Assembly: GCA_902778585.1 (NCBI GenBank)
Contig: CACYYD010000001.1
Coordinates: 62,001 to 126,000 of the forward strand
DNA length: 64,000 bases
Origin: an uncultured Eubacteriales bacterium
Lineage (GTDB): Bacteria; Bacillota; Clostridia; Peptostreptococcales; Anaerovoracaceae
Direction: 5' to 3'
Part shown: piece after piece, positions 33,994 through 43,348 of the stretch
Numbering within the stretch: position 1 is the stretch's first letter
How the letters are laid out: each line of letters begins with the position of its first letter
Position numbers and translations under genes: made by a program
Notes under the pieces: model-generated
Databases searched by the model: none
What the model was told of the DNA's origin: nothing
The model's input: only the letters and a program-made list of their open reading frames with translations

Positions 33994-35154
33994 ATGATAG
34001 AAACTGTAAGAAATATATTTATTGAATTATACGGGGACAGAGAAGACATACGCACATATTTCGCACCGGGAAGGGTGAACCTGATAGGCGAACACACCGA
34101 CTATAACGGCGGACACGTATTCCCATGCGCGATATCATTCGGCACATATGCTGCCGCAGCGAAGCGCAGCGATAGGAAACTCAGGTTTTACTCCGTAAAC
34201 ATAAAGGGCGGAGTCACTGAATGCAGCCTCGATGATTTCAGACCGCTGGATGACAAAAGCTGGACCGCATATCCGAAGGGCGTGATGTGGGCTATGGCAG
34301 AGCGCGGAATGAAGATGGACTGCGGACTCGACGTAGTCATCGGAGGAGATATCCCTGCAGGCGCAGGCCTTTCATCTTCGGCATCGCTTGAGGTCCTCAC
34401 CGGGGTCATGCTGAGAGACCTTTACGGCTTTGAACTCAGCAATCAGGACATCGCTCTTATTGGCCAGTACAGCGAGAACAACTATAATGGTCTCAAGTGC
34501 GGCATCATGGACCAGTTCGCATCAGCAATGGGAAAGAAGGATCACGCCATCTTCCTCGATACATCGGACCTGGACTTCCAGTATGTACCGTTCGTGCTGA
34601 AGGACGAGGTGCTCATCATAACCAATACAAACAAAAAGCACTCGCTCACAAACAGCGCATACAACGACAGAAGAAGAGAGTGCGGCGAGGCTCTTGAAGA
34701 TCTTAAGAAGGCGGTGAGCATCGATTCGCTCTGCGATCTTTCACCTGAGGAATTCAGAAAGCACTCCGGCGCGATAAGCGATCCGGTATGCCTCAGAAGA
34801 GCGCATCACGCGGTATATGAGAACCAGAGGACTCTGGATGGAGTCGAAGCGCTCGAAAAAGGAGATCTTGAAGCTTTCGGCAAGCTGATGAACGAGTCGC
34901 ATGTCTCGCTCCGCGACGATTATGAGGTCTCGTGCGAAGAACTGGATATCCTGGCAGAGACCGCATGGAAGATCCCGGGAGTCATAGGATCAAGAATGAC
35001 AGGCGGCGGCTTCGGAGGCTGCACCGTTTCGATCGTAAAGAAAGAATATGAAGACATATTCTGCCGCACGGTAGGAGAGACCTATCTCGAAAAGGTAGGT
35101 TATGACTGCACGTTCTACGTGGTATCTCCGGGCAGCGGACCTGAAGTATTCTAA
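33994..35154 (+). CDS. galK: Galactokinase
   Basis: GHMP kinase of 386 residues that phosphorylates galactose. The galactokinase signature GRVNLIGEHTDYNGG, the ATP loop PAGAGLSSSASLEV and the C-terminal MTGGGFGGCTV are all present. No galT or galE is in the window. It sits in the same run as the GH3 gene. Confidence 0.97.
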   Translation: MIETVRNIFIELYGDREDIRTYFAPGRVNLIGEHTDYNGGHVFPCAISFGTYAAAAKRSDRKLRFYSVNIKGGVTECSLDDFRPLDDKSWTAYPKGVMWAMAERGMKMDCGLDVVIGGDIPAGAGLSSSASLEVLTGVMLRDLYGFELSNQDIALIGQYSENNYNGLKCGIMDQFASAMGKKDHAIFLDTSDLDFQYVPFVLKDEVLIITNTNKKHSLTNSAYNDRRRECGEALEDLKKAVSIDSLCDLSPEEFRKHSGAISDPVCLRRAHHAVYENQRTLDGVEALEKGDLEAFGKLMNESHVSLRDDYEVSCEELDILAETAWKIPGVIGSRMTGGGFGGCTVSIVKKEYEDIFCRTVGETYLEKVGYDCTFYVVSPGSGPEVF

Positions 35155-35161
35155 CTGATTA

Positions 35162-35467
35162 TCAGAGGAATAACTCAAGAACGAGCACCGTAAGGCATCC
35201 TGCCACGGCAACTGTAAACAGACCGCGGCCGGCCCACGCGGCACCTATGCAGACGATGAGTGCTGCGGCTCCCGCGAGGGGTGACTGTGTAGCTTCGACT
35301 ATGGCCGGGAAGGTCATTACAGCCAGAGTCACATACGGTACATAATAAAGGAATGACTGAAAGAACCGGTTCTCTACCGGTTTTTTCATTATGAGTGAAG
35401 CGGCCACACGCATGATCCATGTGGAGAACGCCATTACAAAGATATATACATAGACATTAATCTGCAT
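35162..35467 (-). CDS. azlD: AzlD-family branched-chain amino acid exporter subunit
   Basis: Small membrane protein of 101 residues with four hydrophobic segments, partner of AzlC. The ATG at 35467 has GGAGG 8 bases upstream; a GTG at 35476 overlaps that site and is unlikely. It overlaps azlC by 11 bases and is convergent with galK. Confidence 0.88.
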   Translation of the reverse strand: MQINVYVYIFVMAFSTWIMRVAASLIMKKPVENRFFQSFLYYVPYVTLAVMTFPAIVEATQSPLAGAAALIVCIGAAWAGRGLFTVAVAGCLTVLVLELFL

Positions 35468-36194
35468 CAGGCGCACCTCCTTCTGAAACGGCCTCTGTCT
35501 TCCTCGGGAAGAGAAGGGCGAATACGGAAGATATAACTACCGTAAGAATTATGGTGCGGTTTCCCTGCGAGAGGGAGGATATCCACGGAGCCCTGACCGC
35601 GGCATAAGATGCGGCAAAACTTATGAGGACTGCGGCTCCTACGGCCTTGTCCTTCTTTGACGGCGGGATAATGACGGCGATGAACATGCCGAAGAGGGCG
35701 ACGCTCAGAGCGCTGACTATGCGCGCCGGAAGTATGTTTCCCATGGATATTCCAAGCGCCGTGCCGAGAGCCCAGAGAGGGACAGCCGTGATCAGCGCGC
35801 CGAAAGTATAGTAAGGAGTAGGGATGCCCGGTCTTGCGATCGTGATCCCGAATATCTCATCTGTGATGCAGCTTCCGACCAGAAGACGTGTGGACAGCGG
35901 TGTGCCTTCAGGCATGCGCTGGTTGAGGGCAAAGCCCATCAGGATATATCTGGCGTTTATGATGAACATCAGAAGGACCAGTTCTGCAAGTGTGGTGTTT
36001 GTCGCGTACAGAGCAAAGCCCATGTACTGACCGGCAGAAGCGTATGTTAAAAGACTTGCGATAAAGCCCTGGGCAGCGCTGAATCCGTAGTCACGCGCGG
36101 CTATTCCCAAAGAAAAAGCCACGGCGAAATACCCGAGTCCTATCGGTAAACCGTGCCTGCATCCCTGTATGAAAATCTGCCTGTTTGTCTCCAT
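35457..36194 (-). CDS. azlC: AzlC-family branched-chain amino acid exporter
   Basis: Membrane protein of 245 residues with the AzlC pattern (GCRHGLPIGLGYFAVAFSLGI, GSCITDEIFGI). With AzlD it forms an exporter of branched-chain amino acids and analogues. It is first in its operon and divergent from the OFA transporter across a 127-base gap in which I see no further gene. Confidence 0.92.
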   Translation of the reverse strand: METNRQIFIQGCRHGLPIGLGYFAVAFSLGIAARDYGFSAAQGFIASLLTYASAGQYMGFALYATNTTLAELVLLMFIINARYILMGFALNQRMPEGTPLSTRLLVGSCITDEIFGITIARPGIPTPYYTFGALITAVPLWALGTALGISMGNILPARIVSALSVALFGMFIAVIIPPSKKDKAVGAAVLISFAASYAAVRAPWISSLSQGNRTIILTVVISSVFALLFPRKTEAVSEGGAPDAD

Positions 36195-36321
36195 TCCCGA
36201 TCCTCTTTTTCAATAATCCTGCTCTATACTTTACCACAATCCCGCCGCTGTATGCTAAAATAACTATGTATGAGTTCAGAGACAAAAGCATCTGAACAAA
36301 AGAAAAGGGGATTTTTAACAG

Positions 36322-37563
36322 ATGAACACTAACAAAAGATGGGTATATCTCGGAATGGGAACGCTTACACTGCTGTTCCTTGGTCTTATTTACGCATGGT
36401 CGATCTTCAGGACGCCTTTCGGCGAACTCTTTCCTGACTGGAGCATCTCACAGCTTTCCATGACATTCACTATATCAATGATTTTCTTCTGCCTCGGCGG
36501 GTTCGCGGGCGGAGTGCTGAGCAAAAAACTCAGCATAAGGACAAGAATGCTCATATCAGCGGTGATGCTTCTAGTCGGATTCTTCGCGGTATCCATGGTG
36601 AAGCCTGATTCTCCGTCATCGAGCCTGATAATGCTGTACATCTTCTACGGCGTTTTCGGCGGAGGCGGTGTAGGTTTCGCATATAACGGAGTGATAGGAA
36701 CTCTCAATAAGTGGTTTCCTGACAAAGTGGGACTGGCATCGGGCATAATGCTGATGGGCTTCGGCCTCGGCGGACTGGTGCTCGGATCGATAGTCAACAC
36801 GATGATAGGTTCCATGGGTATACTGCCGGTATTCAGGATACTCGGCGTGGTCATCTGCATCGTATGCGTTCTGGCTGCGATGATCATAAAGGTGCCGGGC
36901 AAGGAGGATTCCGATGCTCTGGCTCTTCTCGCAGGCGGCGCGTCAAAGGCAGGCAAGCCTGAAGACGCAGAGGTGAAGAATTACACTCCGGGCGAGATGC
37001 TCAGGACTTCCAGATTCTGGTTCTTCACCATCTGGGCGATCCTTCTCAACTCCGCTGGACTGCTGGTAATAAACAGCGCGGCAAACATCTCGGTGGCTTT
37101 CGGAGGGACAGCAGTGCTCGGAATGATAGTCTCGCTCTTCAACGGTGCAGGCCGCATCGTTGCAGGCAACAACTTCGACAGGCACGGACGCTTCATGTCG
37201 ACTCTTGTTAACAACGCGTTCATGCTGGCAGCAGGCATACTGCTGGTACTGGGCGGTATGACGGGCGCTTACGCATTCATACTCTGCGGACTGGTCTTTG
37301 TGGGACTCGCGTACGGCGGATGCCCTACGATCACTTCGGCTTACATAAACAAGGCTTTCGGACCTGCCAACTTTGCGACCAACTTCAGCATCGCAAACTT
37401 CAGCCTTATCCCGGCGGCTACGATCGGACCGATGATCTCATCGGCGCTTCTTGAGTCGGCGGGCGGCAGCTATGATACAAACTTTTACGCTATAGTAGGA
37501 TTCTCGCTTGCGGCAGCAGTCTTCTGGCTCCTGCTCAACAAGGCAAGCAGTAATGAGAAATAG
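36322..37563 (+). CDS. OFA-family MFS transporter
   Basis: Major facilitator protein of 413 residues resembling oxalate/formate antiporters (YAWSIFRTPFGELFPDW at the start, FGGGGVGFAYNG, PDKVGLASGIMLMGFGLGG). About twelve membrane helices. The substrate is probably a small organic anion. It is coupled to an FAD oxidoreductase gene 13 bases downstream. Confidence 0.9.
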   Translation: MNTNKRWVYLGMGTLTLLFLGLIYAWSIFRTPFGELFPDWSISQLSMTFTISMIFFCLGGFAGGVLSKKLSIRTRMLISAVMLLVGFFAVSMVKPDSPSSSLIMLYIFYGVFGGGGVGFAYNGVIGTLNKWFPDKVGLASGIMLMGFGLGGLVLGSIVNTMIGSMGILPVFRILGVVICIVCVLAAMIIKVPGKEDSDALALLAGGASKAGKPEDAEVKNYTPGEMLRTSRFWFFTIWAILLNSAGLLVINSAANISVAFGGTAVLGMIVSLFNGAGRIVAGNNFDRHGRFMSTLVNNAFMLAAGILLVLGGMTGAYAFILCGLVFVGLAYGGCPTITSAYINKAFGPANFATNFSIANFSLIPAATIGPMISSALLESAGGSYDTNFYAIVGFSLAAAVFWLLLNKASSNEK

Positions 37564-37576
37564 AGGGGTGGGAAGT

Positions 37577-38953
37577 ATGGACTATGATGTGATCATTATC
37601 GGCGCGGGCCCGGGAGGCATATACGCTGCCTATGAGCTTGCAAAGAACAACACAGGAATGAAGATCGCCGTGATCGAGGCCGGCAAGGAACTGGCAAACA
37701 GAAAATGCCCGATCGACGGAGACAAGGTCAAGACATGCATAAACTGCCCAAGCTGTTCCATAATGAGCGGTTTCGGAGGAGCGGGAGCGTTCTCTGACGG
37801 AAAGTACAACATCACCAATGACTTCGGCGGAACACTTCACGAATATATCGGCAAGGACAAGGCCATCGAGCTGATGAAGTATGTCGACGAAATCAACATG
37901 TCGCACGGGGGAGAGGGCACAAAACTCTATTCGACCGCGAACACTTCGATCAAAAAGCTCTGCATGCAGAACAAACTGCTCCTCCTGGACGCTTCAGTAA
38001 GGCACCTCGGCACAGACAAGAACTATGTTGTGCTGGGCAACCTTTACGATGAACTCAAGGATAAAGTCGACTTTATGTTCCTGACACCGGTAGTCGATAT
38101 AGCTGTTATCGACGGCGGCTACAAGATCGTAACTACAAAGAGCAGCCTCACATGTTCAAAGTGCATCGTATCCGTGGGAAGAAGCGGCAGCAAGTGGATG
38201 GAAGAGGTCTGCCACAACCTCGATATCGAGACCGAGTCCAACAGAGTCGACCTCGGAGTCAGGGTAGAGCTTCCGGCAGAACTGTTCTCACATCTTACTG
38301 ATGAGCTCTATGAGAGCAAGATCGTTTACAGAACAGAGAAGTTTGAGGATAAGGTCCGCACATTCTGCATGAACCCTCGCGGCAGTGTCGTAAATGAAAA
38401 CACCAACGGCATCGTTACCGTAAACGGACACAGCTTTGAGGATCCTGCAAAGCAGACCGACAAGACAAACTTTGCGCTTCTGGTATCCAAGCACTTCTCG
38501 GAGCCTTTCAAGGACAGCAACGGCTACGGCGAGAGCATAGCCAGACTTTCCAACATGCTCGGCGGAGGAGTCATCGTTCAGAGGTTCGGCGACCTCATCA
38601 GAGGAAGAAGGACCAACCACAAGAGACTCGAAGCGAGCTTTGTAACACCGACACTCAAGGCAGAACCGGGCGATCTCAGCCTTGTTCTTCCTAAGAGGAT
38701 ACTCGACGGCATCATCGAGATGATATATGCCCTCGACAAGATAGCGCCGGGAACGGCCAATGATGACACTCTCCTCTATGGTGTAGAGGTCAAGTTCTAC
38801 AACATGGAAGTAAAACTTAATGAGCGTCTCGAGACAAAATACAGCGGACTCTATATGATCGGAGACGGCAGCGGAGTAACGCATTCGCTGTCTCACGCGT
38901 CCGCCAGCGGGGTATTCGTGGCAAGAGACATACTTAGTTCTGTAAAGAACTGA
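37577..38953 (+). CDS. FAD-dependent oxidoreductase (uncharacterised dehydrogenase family)
   Basis: Flavoprotein of 458 residues with the N-terminal FAD site GAGPGG and a cysteine-rich stretch CINCPSCSIMSGFGGAGAFSDG, typical of a widely conserved but uncharacterised FAD-dependent dehydrogenase family. The C-terminus has the FAD-binding GDGSGVTHSL. The start at 37577 was chosen for its GAGGGGTGGG site and the FAD motif. Reaction unknown. It lies between the OFA transporter and threonine synthase. Confidence 0.85.
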   Translation: MDYDVIIIGAGPGGIYAAYELAKNNTGMKIAVIEAGKELANRKCPIDGDKVKTCINCPSCSIMSGFGGAGAFSDGKYNITNDFGGTLHEYIGKDKAIELMKYVDEINMSHGGEGTKLYSTANTSIKKLCMQNKLLLLDASVRHLGTDKNYVVLGNLYDELKDKVDFMFLTPVVDIAVIDGGYKIVTTKSSLTCSKCIVSVGRSGSKWMEEVCHNLDIETESNRVDLGVRVELPAELFSHLTDELYESKIVYRTEKFEDKVRTFCMNPRGSVVNENTNGIVTVNGHSFEDPAKQTDKTNFALLVSKHFSEPFKDSNGYGESIARLSNMLGGGVIVQRFGDLIRGRRTNHKRLEASFVTPTLKAEPGDLSLVLPKRILDGIIEMIYALDKIAPGTANDDTLLYGVEVKFYNMEVKLNERLETKYSGLYMIGDGSGVTHSLSHASASGVFVARDILSSVKN

Positions 38954-38979
38954 TAATTTCTGAAAGGAGCAAAGCATCC

Positions 38980-40209
38980 ATGAAAAACGTCAAATGCCTA
39001 AAATGCATCAAGTGCGGCAGGGAATACGAGGCTGCACCTGATGCCACCACATGCGAGTGCGGAGGGATACTCGATGTAGTCTATGACTATGATTACATAA
39101 GAGAGAACTTCAGTCCTGAAAGCATCTCGGAGAGCGATAACTATACTATGTGGCGTTACCGTCCGTTCCTCCCTGTGGAGGAGGACACACAGCAGCCGCC
39201 TCTCAGAGTCGGCTGGTCGCCTCTGTACGAGGAGCCGCGCATGGCCGAGAAACTCGGTATCCGCAAGTTATGGCTCAAGGACGACGGACTGAATCCTACA
39301 GCTTCACTCAAGGACAGAGCGAGCTCGATGGGTGTCGCCAAGGCAATAGAGGCAGGTTATGATACGATCGCATGCTCGTCGACCGGAAACGCCGCCAGCT
39401 CCCTTGCGGGAAATGCCGCTGCAGCTGGCCTCAAAACATACATCTTCGTACCTGAAAGAGCACCTATCGGAAAGGTAGCCCAGCTTCTTATCTTCGGAGC
39501 TACGGTCATTTCGGTAGAGGGCAATTACGAGGAGACCTTCGAACTGTCGAAGGCTGCCATCGATGAATACGGCTGGTACAACAGAAACGCTGCCATCAAC
39601 CCTTATCTGATGGAAGGCAAGAAGACTGTTGCTCTCGAGATCGCAGAGCAGCTCGGCTGGAAGGTGCCTGACTATGTCGCACTGTCAACAGGCGACGGCT
39701 GCACTATCGCAGGAGTATGGAAAGGATTCAAAGACCTCTACAGCGCAGGCTTCACTGACAGACTGCCTAAGCTGATATCGGTGCAGTCGGTCAACACATG
39801 CCCTATAAACAGAGCAGCACGCACGGGACAGCCTTGGGAGCCGATGGAAGAGAACACCATCGCCGACTCCATCTCGGTAGGCGTTCCGCGCAACCCTGAC
39901 AAGGCGATCAACGCGATCGTGGAATCGGGCGGCATACCTGTAGAAGTAACTGATGACGAGATCCTCGAGGCTATGAGAGAGACCGGACGTGAGTGCGGAG
40001 TATTCGGTGAGCCTGCAGGCGTTACCGGCATGGCAGGTCTCAAAAAGCTCTGCAAAGAGGGAAAGATCCCTGCAGACGCAAGCGTTGCGGTAATAGTTTC
40101 GGGCAACGGACTGAAGGATACTGCGAACGGCATCAAGGCAGCGGGCGAACCTATTAAGCTTGAACCGGATATCGATAAGTTCCGTGAAGTTCTGAAGAGC
40201 CTTAAATAG
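38980..40209 (+). CDS. thrC: Threonine synthase
   Basis: PLP enzyme of 409 residues that converts O-phosphohomoserine to threonine. An N-terminal zinc-ribbon-like segment (CLKCIKC and CEC) precedes the fold. The PLP lysine is in NPTASLKDRASS, and SSTGNAASSLAGNAAAAGL binds the cofactor phosphate. Threonine synthase-like paralogs acting on other substrates exist, and the metabolic neighbours give no support for a complete threonine operon, so the specific reaction is likely but not certain. Confidence 0.85.
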   Translation: MKNVKCLKCIKCGREYEAAPDATTCECGGILDVVYDYDYIRENFSPESISESDNYTMWRYRPFLPVEEDTQQPPLRVGWSPLYEEPRMAEKLGIRKLWLKDDGLNPTASLKDRASSMGVAKAIEAGYDTIACSSTGNAASSLAGNAAAAGLKTYIFVPERAPIGKVAQLLIFGATVISVEGNYEETFELSKAAIDEYGWYNRNAAINPYLMEGKKTVALEIAEQLGWKVPDYVALSTGDGCTIAGVWKGFKDLYSAGFTDRLPKLISVQSVNTCPINRAARTGQPWEPMEENTIADSISVGVPRNPDKAINAIVESGGIPVEVTDDEILEAMRETGRECGVFGEPAGVTGMAGLKKLCKEGKIPADASVAVIVSGNGLKDTANGIKAAGEPIKLEPDIDKFREVLKSLK

Positions 40210-40221
40210 GCTGATCGACTG

Positions 40222-40253
40222 AAAATCTTTATTGACATATAAAAGATTTTTTG
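40222..40253 (+). terminator. Terminator after thrC
   Basis: AT-rich stem AAAATCTTT / AAAGATTTT with T-run, 13 bases after the thrC stop. Its loop contains TTGACA (40232-40237), which could also serve as the -35 box for the next gene. Confidence 0.5.
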
Positions 40254-40329
40254 GCATCATAAAACTATACGAGATAACAATCGCATAAAATTGAAAATAT
40301 AGATTAAATGCGTTTTACGGAGGTATGAG

Positions 40330-41802
40330 ATGCTTGATTTGACCATCTATGAAAAAGGATTAAAAAACAACATTGAGAGAGCAAAGGCTCAGAACATCAT
40401 CCTGCCTACAATCGAGCAGCAGATGCATCCTGAGAAGATCCCTCAGAAGATCCTCGATAAGCTGACAAAGGTCGGCCTCTGGGACATCGATCCTGTAAAC
40501 CTGTTCCGTATCACCTGGAAGAACGAGCAGAAGAAGTCCGGCGGACTCTTCCACGGACCTAACTACATCGTGCTTCCTCCTGAACTCACAGGCGTTAAGT
40601 GCCGCATCATCTGCATGATCGGAAAGTGGTTCCCGACAGGATGCCATAAGGTAGGAGCTTCCTACGGCTGCCTTATCCCTGAATTCGTAACAGGACAGTT
40701 CGATACAAGTTACCACAAGGCTGTATGGCCTTCGACAGGCAACTACTGCAGAGGAGGAGCATTCGACAGCGCACTGCTCGGAGTTTACTCCGTTGCTATC
40801 CTGCCTGAGGGCATGAGCCGTGAGAGATTCGACTGGCTCAAGAACGTTGCCAGCGAAGTTATCGCTACACCGGGAACAGAGTCCAACGTTAAGGAGATCT
40901 TCGACAAGACTCACGAACTCAGAGAGACAAGAGAAGACGTATGGATCCTCAACCAGTTTGAGCAGATGGGCAACTACATGTGGCATTACAATGTAACAGG
41001 AAATGCCATCGCAGAAGCATTCGAAGAGGTCAAGGGCGAGAACGGAAGACTTGCAGGAATGGCATTCACATCCGGTTCCGCAGGCACAATGGCTTCCGGC
41101 GACAGACTGAAAGAACTCTATCCTACAGCTAAGCTGGCAGTAGGTGAGGCGCTCCAGTGCCCGACACTGCTTGACAACGGGTTCGGTGCTCACAGGATCG
41201 AGGGAATCGGCGACAAGCACGTTCCATGGATCCACAATGTCAAGAATACCGACATGGTCATCGACATCGACGACGAAGACTCCCAGAACATCCTGAGACT
41301 CTTCAACGAGCCTGTAGGCCGCGAGTACCTCAAGGAGCAGGGTGTCGATCCTGAACTCGTAGATCTGCTCGGATACTTCGGAATCAGCGGTATCGCAAAC
41401 ATGCTGTGCTGCATCAAGATGGCTAAGTACTATGAGCTGACAGAGAATGACGTTCTGGCAACAGTAATGACAGACTCTGCAGAGATGTATCAGTCCAGAA
41501 TCAAGGAACTCCAGGACGAGCAGGGTGAGTACACACACGAGATGGCTGCTCTCCACTACAACAAGCACATCCTTGATGAGAAGACTGACAACATGCTCGA
41601 GCTCCGCTACACAGACCGCAAGAGGATCCACAACCTCAAGTATTACACATGGGTCGAGCAGCAGGGCAAGACAAGCGACGAACTGAATGCTCTCTGGTAT
41701 GATGAAGCGAACACATGGGGCGCTCTCAGAAAGGAAAGAGCAAAGATCGATGAGCTCATCAATGAGTTCAACGAAGCTACGGGACTGCTCAAAAACCTGT
41801 AA
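40330..41802 (+). CDS. PLP-dependent enzyme, tryptophan-synthase-beta-like fold, function unknown
   Basis: Protein of 490 residues of the fold-type II PLP superfamily. The probable PLP lysine is in GCHKVGASYG, and WPSTGNYCRGGAFDSALLG and TSGSAGTMASGDRLK fit the phosphate-binding loops. It is related to cysteine synthase and threonine dehydratase but not a plain member of either; I do not recognise the reaction. It has its own leader of 120 bases with a GGAGGT site and its own terminator, and its codon use looks highly biased, suggesting strong expression. It lies just upstream of the purine cluster. Confidence 0.75.
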   Translation: MLDLTIYEKGLKNNIERAKAQNIILPTIEQQMHPEKIPQKILDKLTKVGLWDIDPVNLFRITWKNEQKKSGGLFHGPNYIVLPPELTGVKCRIICMIGKWFPTGCHKVGASYGCLIPEFVTGQFDTSYHKAVWPSTGNYCRGGAFDSALLGVYSVAILPEGMSRERFDWLKNVASEVIATPGTESNVKEIFDKTHELRETREDVWILNQFEQMGNYMWHYNVTGNAIAEAFEEVKGENGRLAGMAFTSGSAGTMASGDRLKELYPTAKLAVGEALQCPTLLDNGFGAHRIEGIGDKHVPWIHNVKNTDMVIDIDDEDSQNILRLFNEPVGREYLKEQGVDPELVDLLGYFGISGIANMLCCIKMAKYYELTENDVLATVMTDSAEMYQSRIKELQDEQGEYTHEMAALHYNKHILDEKTDNMLELRYTDRKRIHNLKYYTWVEQQGKTSDELNALWYDEANTWGALRKERAKIDELINEFNEATGLLKNL

Positions 41803-41810
41803 GATGACAG

Positions 41811-41840
41811 ACGGAGACCGCGTATGCGGTCTCCGTTTTT
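41811..41840 (+). terminator. Rho-independent terminator after the PLP enzyme gene
   Basis: Perfect 11-bp stem ACGGAGACCGC / GCGGTCTCCGT, loop GTAT, then five T residues. Confidence 0.92.
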
Positions 41841-41897
41841 CATATGTCTGACATATCTGAAACGGACCAAAACATAAAACCATTTTGCTTATTCATA

Positions 41898-41926
41898 TTG
41901 TCATTTATTAAAAGAGAGGTTAAAAT
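41898..41926 (+). promoter_or_regulatory. Promoter of the nucleoside transporter operon
   Basis: TTGTCA (41898-41903), 17-base spacer, TAAAAT (41921-41926), giving a predicted transcription start near 41933, about 93 bases before the BmpA start codon. Confidence 0.6.
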
Positions 41927-41932
41927 ATAACC

Positions 41933-42025
41933 ATCATAAACCTTATTACTGATATGGTAGGGTAACTGTACCCACATGCCGGTCGGTAATCATCTGTGTA
42001 TCTGATTACAGGGAGGAAAATGATT
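41933..42025 (+). promoter_or_regulatory. Structured 5' leader of the BmpA gene
   Basis: The predicted leader of about 93 bases contains hairpins GGGTA-ACTG-TACCC (41960-41973) and GTAATCA / TGATTAC (41986-42009); the latter ends directly before the AGGGAGG ribosome binding site. The sequence TGATATGG precedes the first hairpin. This could be a regulatory leader, but it does not match the purine riboswitch core and I do not assign a class. Confidence 0.35.
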
Positions 42026-43243
42026 ATGAAAAAGAAACTTATTGCTCTTATGCTTTGCCTGGCAATGGTCATGATCCCGGTTCTGGCAAGCTGCGGCGGC
42101 GGAAGCGATGACGGCGGCTCATCTGAAGAAGGAAAGATGAAGGTCGGCCTGATTTGCCTCCACGATGAGAACTCCACTTACGACCTCAACTTCCTCAGTG
42201 CGTTTGAGGAAAGCTGCGAGAAGATGGGTGTAGAGGCAGTCATCAAGAAGAATGTCCCTGAAGGACAGGAGTGCTATGATGAGGCTATGAACCTTGCCGA
42301 CGAAGGATGCTCACTGATCATCTCAGACTCGTTCGGTCATCAGGACTACATGCTGCAGGCTGCAAAGGAAGCTCCGGAAGTACAGTTCGTAAGCTGCACC
42401 GGAACAAACGCTGCTTCGGCAGGACTCGACAACTATCACAATGCATTTGCTGCTATCTATGAGGGACGTTATCTCGCAGGTGTTGCAGCAGGAATGAAGC
42501 TCAACGAGATCAAGGAAGCCGGCAAACTCAAGGGTGCTGCTCCTAAGATGGGTTATGTAGGCGCGTTCACATACGCAGAGGTAGTTTCCGGTTACACATC
42601 ATTCTATCTTGGCGCTAAGAGCGTTTGCCCTGACGTAACAATGGACGTTACATTCACAGGTTCGTGGTATGATGAGACAGCTGAGAAGGAAGGCGCTAAC
42701 AAGCTGATCCAGGGCGGATGCGACCTGATCTCGCAGCACGCAGACTCGATGGGTGCTCCTACAGCTTGCGAAGAGGCAGGAATCCCTGACGTTTCGTACA
42801 ACGGCTCAACAAAGAGCGCTGCTCCTAATACTTACATCATTTCGTCCAGAATCAACTGGTCACCGTTCTATGAATATGCTATCGCAGCTGTTCAGAACGG
42901 CGAGGCTATGGAACCTGACTGGACAGGAACAATTGAGACAGGTTCGGTAGAACTGACAGAGCTCAATGAGGATGTTGCTGCAGAAGGCACACAGGCTAAG
43001 ATCGACGAAGTTAAGGCTGGTCTGAATGACGGATCCATCCATGTATTCGACACAGGTATGTGGACAGTTGATGGAGCTGCAATGGATAAGTATGTACCGG
43101 CTGATACAACATACGGCGACTTCGATCCGGCTAACGAGGACAAGATCCTTGCTGACGGATACTTCCATGAATCAGAGTTCAGATCGGCTCCGTACTTCGA
43201 TCTCAACATCGACGGAATCAACCTGCTCGATACAGCTTTCTAA
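42026..43243 (+). CDS. BMP-family nucleoside-binding lipoprotein
   Basis: Substrate-binding lipoprotein of 405 residues with lipobox VLASC (Cys23). The mature part follows the BMP/PnrA family (VGLICLHDENSTYDLNF, EGRYLAGVAAGMKL, GCDLISQHADS), which binds purine nucleosides for ABC import. It is longer than many family members. The start at 42026 is 9 bases after GGAGG. A strong stem-loop follows the gene, and the ATPase and two permeases come next. Adenine deaminase nearby fits purine uptake. Confidence 0.92.
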   Translation: MKKKLIALMLCLAMVMIPVLASCGGGSDDGGSSEEGKMKVGLICLHDENSTYDLNFLSAFEESCEKMGVEAVIKKNVPEGQECYDEAMNLADEGCSLIISDSFGHQDYMLQAAKEAPEVQFVSCTGTNAASAGLDNYHNAFAAIYEGRYLAGVAAGMKLNEIKEAGKLKGAAPKMGYVGAFTYAEVVSGYTSFYLGAKSVCPDVTMDVTFTGSWYDETAEKEGANKLIQGGCDLISQHADSMGAPTACEEAGIPDVSYNGSTKSAAPNTYIISSRINWSPFYEYAIAAVQNGEAMEPDWTGTIETGSVELTELNEDVAAEGTQAKIDEVKAGLNDGSIHVFDTGMWTVDGAAMDKYVPADTTYGDFDPANEDKILADGYFHESEFRSAPYFDLNIDGINLLDTAF

Positions 43244-43274
43244 AATCAATCTGAAAGATCAAATCTCAATAGTT

Positions 43275-43305
43275 TTGACCGGTCCCGCCCAGCGGGGCCG
43301 GTCAA
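43275..43305 (+). other. Intercistronic stem-loop after BmpA gene
   Basis: Fourteen-pair stem TTGACCGGTCCCGC / GCGGGGCCGGTCAA with a 3-base loop and no T-run after it. It probably stabilises the binding-protein mRNA and limits read-through, giving more BmpA than membrane subunits. Confidence 0.7.
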
Positions 43306-43348
43306 TATTTCAAAACAGGAGTATTAATCTTCGAAAGGAGGGATTATT

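Noticed and set aside
41933-42025. Purine riboswitch
   Set aside because: A TGATATGG-like loop is present, but the conserved GTTTCTACC joining segment and matching outer stem are not.
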